This document shows, one piece after another, positions 7,851 to 11,254 of a DNA stretch of 11,254 bases. This DNA is from an uncultured Clostridia bacterium (lineage in GTDB: Bacteria; Bacillota; Clostridia; Oscillospirales; Oscillospiraceae). The notes beneath the pieces were generated by a model. The model ran no database searches and was not told where the DNA came from. It worked only from the letters and a program-made list of their open reading frames with translations. The translations under genes and the position numbers were made by a program. Each line of letters starts with the position of its first letter. The first letter of the stretch is position 1. The DNA lies in the NCBI GenBank assembly GCA_947167725.1, contig CAMVJF010000037.1, positions 1 through 11,254 of the forward strand, written 5' to 3'.

Positions 7851-10175
7851 TTACTCCTTTACAACGTCAAATTCGATCTCGACCTCTCCGGCCTGCGGCG
7901 CGGAGATGTGAAGCACGGCCTTGCCCGCGCGGCCGACGCTGCGGACATAGCAGCCGCTCATGCCGCCTTCGGCGGTCTGATCGGCGGGGGTGCAGAGCTC
8001 CGCGGCGCCCGCGATCGTGAAGTGCAGCGGCAGCTGGGCGTAGGGCGCGGCGTTGCCGTAGTCGTCCACGACGCGCACGCGCACCGCCGCCATGTCGTAG
8101 CGGTCGCCCTCGCGCAGCACGCGGCTGCTGGGGACGCACTCGAGATGCAGCTTCGCGCCGGGCGCGCGGGTCACGGAGGCGACGGTCCTGCCCTTCACCT
8201 TCGCGTCGAAGCGCCAGCGGGTGGCCTCGCCGCCCCAGTTGCCGACGTACTTGCCGTACAGCGCGACGGCCTGCTCCATCGTCAGACCGTAGCGCAGCAT
8301 GACCGCGCCCATCTTCAGCCTGTCCAGCGCGCCGAGATTCGCCAGACCGTTCTTCTCGGCCGCGAGCAGCAGATCGTGGACGAACTTCGCCTTGAGCGGC
8401 TCAAAGCCCTCCTGCGAGCGCAGCAGCTCGCCGATCTTGTCGTCGATGAGCACGGGGCCGTGCCGGAGCCCCTTCCAGCCCTTCGGCCGGAAGGAGGCGA
8501 CGAAGCTGTCGTTCTTGTAGAGCTCGACGCACTCGGCGTTGGTGAAGGCGTAGATCTCGCCGGTCTCGCCGCCGGGGTAGTCGCCGATATCCATCGACGA
8601 GCCGAGCTCGAGGACCCACCCGCGCTCGCCCTGGGAGGCGTAGGCCGCGGCGGCGAGCTTGGGATTGCGGAAGGCGTCCATCACGCCGTGGTAGCACACG
8701 CGGTTGCCCGAGCCGAAATCCTTGTGCGTCGGATAGTCGTACATGCACCAGCCGAAGCAGCCCACATGTCCGCCGTCGGCCATGGCGTCGTTGAGCACGC
8801 GCGCGTGGCGCAGCGCCTGCTCCTGGCGGCGGGCCCAGGTGTCGTAGGACTTGGTGGGGAACATGTGGCCGTTGTGTTCGGAGATCAGCAGGGGCTTGTC
8901 CATGTCGGGCGTGACCTTGTCCTTGCTCTTGCAGCCGGGGTTGTTCCCGCGGTGGGAAAAATCGTTGTAGGCGTAGACGTCCTCGAGCAGACTGCTCTTT
9001 TCGAGATAGCGAACGCCCGAGGTGGGGCGGCTCGGGTCGAGCTCATGGGCGAGGGCGTTGGTGCGGCGGTAGAAGGGGTCGTCGTCCTGGCTCTCGTTGA
9101 TGCGCACGCCCCAGAGCACGATGGAGGGATGGTTGCGGTACTGCGTGACCATCTCGCGCACGTTCTCCACGGCCTGATCCTTCCAGGCCTCGCCGCCGAT
9201 GTGCTGCCAGCCGGGGATCTCGGTAAAGACCAGCAGACCGCGGCGGTCGCACTCGTCGAGGAAGTAGTGGCTCTGGGGATAGTGCGAGGTGCGCACGGCC
9301 GTGAGCTGCAGCTCCTCGGAGAGGATGCGCGCGTCCTCGCGCTGCAGGCTCTCCGGCGCGGCGTAGCCGATGGCGGGCCAGCATTGGTGGCGGTTGAGTC
9401 CGCGCAGGAAGTACGGCAGACCGTTGAGATAGAAGCCGTCGGGGCGGAACTCGATCGAGCGGAAGCCGAAGGAGACGCGCTTGCTGTCCCCGTTCGGCAG
9501 GCTGACCTCGCAGGTATAGAGCTGCGGGCAGCCCGGCTCCCAGAGACGCGCCGCGCTCACGGTGAGCTCCAGCTCGTCCCGGCCCTCGCTCTCGGCGAGC
9601 GGCGTCTCGCCGTCGAGGATGCGGACGCGTGCGCTGTCGTAGACGCCGTCGATCTCAAAGCGCACCTTCGCGCGCCGCTCCATCCCGGCGATCACGAACA
9701 CGTCCCTGACGTAGCTCGTCTCGCGCACGTCGAGCCAGGCCTCGCGGTAAAGCCCGCCGTAGGTGAGATAGTCGATGACGAAGCCGAAGGGCGGCACGGA
9801 GGGGTTCTCGCTGCAGTCCAGCTTGACGGCGAGAGTGTTCTCCCCGCCCGGACGCACAAGATCGGTGATCTCGGCGCGGAAGGCCGTGTAGCCGCAGCGG
9901 TGCAGACCTGCAAAGCGGCCGTTGACGTAGAGCTCGGCGATATGCGCCGCGCCGTCGAGCTGCAGGAAAAGCCTCTTGCCCTCGTACGAGGGGGGGATCT
10001 CCAGACGGCGGCGGTAGCCGCAAAGCATCTCATAATGCTCGGGCAGGGCGTAGTTCTGCGGGATCGGGCGCACGTTGTGCGGCAGACGGACCTCCTCTGC
10101 GTTCGTGGCGAAGGCGGCGAAGGGCTCGGACCAGCGATCGGTGAACTCCCAGCCGCTGCAAAGACTGATCAGCAT
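7851..10175 (-). CDS. Glycoside hydrolase family 2 protein (beta-galactosidase/beta-glycosidase)
   Basis: Predicted retaining GH2 beta-glycosidase. Beta-galactosidase is the best guess given the adjacent alpha-galactosidase, but beta-glucuronidase or beta-mannosidase cannot be excluded. In order across 774 residues: a jelly-roll sugar-binding domain (about 1-150, with LDGAAHIAELYVNG, GYTAFRAEITDLV and GGLYREAWLDV), an Ig-like domain (about 155-240), and a TIM barrel (from about 245: FYLNGLPYFLRGLNRHQ, RTSHYPQSHYFLDECDRRG). LWGVRINES supplies the acid/base E361 and LLISEHNG the nucleophile E433. After the barrel come a beta segment (about 510-570), a helical stretch (about 575-645) and a C-terminal Ig-like domain (about 655-774). 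No signal peptide is seen. ATG at 10175 is chosen because AAGGAG (10183-10188) lies 7 bases upstream. An in-frame ATG at 10205 has no proper SD and sits at the predicted transcription start. Confidence 0.9.
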   Translation of the reverse strand: MLISLCSGWEFTDRWSEPFAAFATNAEEVRLPHNVRPIPQNYALPEHYEMLCGYRRRLEIPPSYEGKRLFLQLDGAAHIAELYVNGRFAGLHRCGYTAFRAEITDLVRPGGENTLAVKLDCSENPSVPPFGFVIDYLTYGGLYREAWLDVRETSYVRDVFVIAGMERRAKVRFEIDGVYDSARVRILDGETPLAESEGRDELELTVSAARLWEPGCPQLYTCEVSLPNGDSKRVSFGFRSIEFRPDGFYLNGLPYFLRGLNRHQCWPAIGYAAPESLQREDARILSEELQLTAVRTSHYPQSHYFLDECDRRGLLVFTEIPGWQHIGGEAWKDQAVENVREMVTQYRNHPSIVLWGVRINESQDDDPFYRRTNALAHELDPSRPTSGVRYLEKSSLLEDVYAYNDFSHRGNNPGCKSKDKVTPDMDKPLLISEHNGHMFPTKSYDTWARRQEQALRHARVLNDAMADGGHVGCFGWCMYDYPTHKDFGSGNRVCYHGVMDAFRNPKLAAAAYASQGERGWVLELGSSMDIGDYPGGETGEIYAFTNAECVELYKNDSFVASFRPKGWKGLRHGPVLIDDKIGELLRSQEGFEPLKAKFVHDLLLAAEKNGLANLGALDRLKMGAVMLRYGLTMEQAVALYGKYVGNWGGEATRWRFDAKVKGRTVASVTRAPGAKLHLECVPSSRVLREGDRYDMAAVRVRVVDDYGNAAPYAQLPLHFTIAGAAELCTPADQTAEGGMSGCYVRSVGRAGKAVLHISAPQAGEVEIEFDVVKE

Positions 10176-10182
10176 CGTACTA

Positions 10183-10188
10183 CTCCTT
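10183..10188 (-). promoter_or_regulatory. GH2 gene Shine-Dalgarno sequence deciding the start
   Basis: AAGGAG with a 7-base spacer to the ATG at 10175. It rules out the in-frame ATG 10 codons upstream (10205) as the main start. Confidence 0.8.
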
Positions 10189-10215
10189 TTTTCTTTAGTG
10201 AGCATAACCTTATCT

Positions 10216-10244
10216 ATTATAAACCCTTTGCGCCGCCCTTACAA
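10216..10244 (-). promoter_or_regulatory. Sigma-A-type promoter for the GH2-GH36-hflX-GNAT-yigZ cluster
   Basis: Minus strand: -35 TTGTAA (10244-10239; 4 of 6 consensus bases), spacer exactly 17 bases, -10 TATAAT (10221-10216; perfect consensus). Transcription should start near 10208-10210, giving a leader of about 34 bases before the GH2 ATG, too short for a riboswitch. It sits just downstream of the terminator hairpin at 10275-10313 and in a locally AT-richer patch. I see no clear operator palindrome around it. Confidence 0.82.
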
Positions 10245-10274
10245 GAGAAAGCTGCGCGAAACGCCTCAAAAAGC

Positions 10275-10313
10275 GCAGGAGCGCCCCCGCTCTGTGAGCG
10301 GGGGCGCTCCTGC
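10275..10313 (-). terminator. Intrinsic terminator, perfect 18-bp hairpin
   Basis: Arms 10275-10292 and 10296-10313 are perfectly complementary over 18 bp with a 3-base loop and very high GC. On the minus strand the stem is followed by GC and then five T's (10272-10268), fitting an intrinsic terminator for the PPDK-like gene that ends 165 bases upstream. The plus-strand side has no good T-run, so it appears one-directional. It insulates the GH2 promoter. Confidence 0.78.
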
Positions 10314-10346
10314 TGCCCTGTTTGACGGGCCGCGGGACGGCCGCAC

Positions 10347-10477
10347 TTATTCCACGCTCGCGACCCTCATGTGGTTGACGCAGGGCCGGCGATGCCGACC
10401 AGCTCCTTGTCCGCCTCGAGAAGCGCGTCATATGCCCGCTCGGCGTCGGTGACGGTTTTCCCCCGCCCTCGCGGCGC
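10347..10477 (-). pseudogene. Coding-like remnant directly after the PPDK-like stop
   Basis: In the same frame as the preceding gene, directly after its TGA, 36 codons follow (10477-10370). They include TVTDAERAYDALLEADKELV, have G/C-rich third positions and a plausible amphipathic helix composition, and stop at TGA 10369-10367. A shift of frame near 10384-10380 would join this to VNHMRVASVE ending in TAA (10349-10347). A GGGGGA purine run at 10463-10458 is SD-like, but the codon at the right distance is GTC, not a start. This may be the decayed C-terminus of the upstream protein, or a small gene that lost its start and frame. I do not recognise the family, and a chance coding look in GC-rich DNA is possible. 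Confidence 0.3.
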
Positions 10478-11254
10478 TCAGTCGATGCGCGCGAGGAAGC
10501 ACTCCTGCCGCTCGATCTCGGCGTAGAGGATGGCCTTGCCCCCGGTGTCGTAGACGCGGATGACCTTCGCCATCTCCTCCTCCGCGCCGCCGCCGAGCAG
10601 CTCCGCGTAGCGGTTCTCATAGCTCTCGAAGAGCCCGTCGTTGAATTCGCAGCCGCCCTCGCCGCGGTAGATCGCGGTGTAGAAGGTCCCCGCCTCGACG
10701 AGGTCCTGGAAGAAGTGGCTGCCGTAGCTCAGCTCCGGGCGCAGCCCGTGGGAGCTGTAGGCCAGCTCGCAGAGGCAGTCGAACTTCGAGATCTCGGTGT
10801 AGTTCACCGGCACGCCGAGCGAGGGCGTCGTGGTGCCCCAGCGACCCGGGCCCATCAGCACGGTGTGCTCGCCGCGCAGCAGCTCGTTGAGCCTGCCGAT
10901 GCAGCGGGCGGCGTGGTACTTCCTGCCCTCGTCGAGATCGAGATAGGCGTCCACGTCCACCTTCACGATATAGCGCACGGGCAGGCAGATGTTGCCTCCC
11001 ATGAAGTTGCCGCTGATACGGAAAAAGACGTCCTTGATCTTGGGCTTGACGCCCTGCTGACCGATGCCGCGGGTCTGCAGCGGGCGGCACTGCAGGAGGT
11101 TGATCTTGTACTCCCGGTCGGGCCGGAAGTTGCAGGCGAACTCCACGTCCACCGGGTAGTCGTACTTCTCCTCGAGGTCGTGCATGAGCTTGGTCATCAC
11201 GGCGCAGAAGTCCGTGCGGCGCAGCAGCTTGTCGAAGTTCACGATGTCCGGCAC
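10478..11254 (-). CDS. PEP/pyruvate-binding (PPDK N-terminal-like) domain protein, C-terminal part
   Basis: The last 258 codons of a gene that enters from the right edge in an open frame; its start is outside. The fragment contains the end of an ATP-grasp PPDK_N-type domain: YPVDVEFACNF (about 33-43) and YKINLLQCRPLQT (49-61), matching the Q-x-RP end of the nucleotide-binding domain of PEP synthase and pyruvate phosphate dikinase. About 200 further residues follow, with GPGRWGTTTPSLG (135-147), ISKFDCLCELAY and PELSYGSHFFQDLVE. The phosphohistidine swivel motif and the PEP-binding TIM barrel that follow this domain in the classical enzymes are absent. It therefore resembles the stand-alone clostridial PEP/pyruvate-binding proteins of unknown reaction, not PpsA or PpdK. 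Stop is TGA at 10480-10478; the likely terminator is at 10275-10313. The first in-window codon is GTG, probably an internal valine. Confidence 0.82.
   Translation of the reverse strand: MPDIVNFDKLLRRTDFCAVMTKLMHDLEEKYDYPVDVEFACNFRPDREYKINLLQCRPLQTRGIGQQGVKPKIKDVFFRISGNFMGGNICLPVRYIVKVDVDAYLDLDEGRKYHAARCIGRLNELLRGEHTVLMGPGRWGTTTPSLGVPVNYTEISKFDCLCELAYSSHGLRPELSYGSHFFQDLVEAGTFYTAIYRGEGGCEFNDGLFESYENRYAELLGGGAEEEMAKVIRVYDTGGKAILYAEIERQECFLARID

Larger units (their letters stand above)
10176..10477. other. Intergenic region between the PPDK-like gene and the GH2 gene (302 bases)
   Basis: Holds, in minus-strand order, the coding-like remnant (10477-10347), a small GGCCG/CGGCC inverted repeat at 10328-10342, the 18-bp terminator hairpin (10313-10275), the promoter (10244-10216) and the GH2 ribosome binding site. 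I see no tRNA, no further complete gene and no transposon ends. Confidence 0.7.

Noticed and set aside
6283..7911. 542-codon open frame on the plus strand opposite the alpha-galactosidase gene
   Set aside because: Same antisense composition artefact of GC-rich third codon positions; no recognisable domain.
10176..10205. Ten-codon N-terminal extension of the GH2 protein from the ATG at 10205
   Set aside because: That ATG lies a few bases from the predicted transcription start and lacks a properly spaced SD; the next ATG has an ideal AAGGAG.
7908..10325. 805-codon open frame on the plus strand opposite the GH2 gene
   Set aside because: It lies almost exactly antisense to a certain GH2 gene, is dominated by Ala/Val/Gly/Asp/Leu/Glu as expected from the reverse of GC-rich codons, has no family motif and no ribosome binding site.
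10210..10620. 136-codon minus-strand frame over the end of the PPDK-like gene and the gap
   Set aside because: Arg/Ser-rich frame-shifted reading through the terminator hairpin, with no coding character.

Overview
The window is GC-rich (clearly above 60% by eye). Every gene I can support lies on the minus strand, so transcription runs from high to low coordinates. Gene content and order, especially dgt-dnaG-rpoD, point to a high-GC member of the Clostridia, perhaps a gut Oscillospirales-type bacterium. The taxonomic call is an inference; no rRNA gene or other marker settles it. I see no tRNA, rRNA, CRISPR array, insertion sequence or prophage gene.

Layout in the direction of transcription. 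(1) 11254-10478: the C-terminal part of a PEP/pyruvate-binding (PPDK N-terminal-like) protein whose start lies outside the window. (2) 10477-10176: a 302-base gap holding a coding-like remnant in frame after the stop, a perfect 18-bp hairpin that is probably a terminator, and a good sigma-A-type promoter (TTGTAA, 17 bp, TATAAT). (3) 10175-3815: five closely packed or overlapping genes that look like one transcript: a GH2 beta-glycosidase, a GH36-like alpha-galactosidase, the ribosome-associated GTPase hflX, a RimJ/RimL-type GNAT acetyltransferase and an IMPACT/YigZ-family protein. (4) 3814-3712: a short AT-rich gap that can fold into an outer 11-bp helix enclosing two hairpins, ending next to the dgt ribosome binding site. 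(5) 3711-1: the macromolecular-synthesis cluster dgt (dGTPase), dnaG (primase) and rpoD (primary sigma factor, cut by the window edge).

Functionally, the two glycosidases have no recognisable signal peptide and probably break down imported galactose-containing oligosaccharides in the cytoplasm. They share a promoter with housekeeping/stress genes (hflX, GNAT, yigZ). The replication and transcription genes follow after the structured gap, where I find no convincing promoter, so they may depend on read-through or on a promoter buried in that element.

I see no new multi-gene system. The points most worth a second look are the structured element before dgt, the dnaG start (an ideal Shine-Dalgarno that points to an ACG codon), the stand-alone architecture of the PPDK-like protein with its coding-like tail, and the glycosidase/hflX operon.
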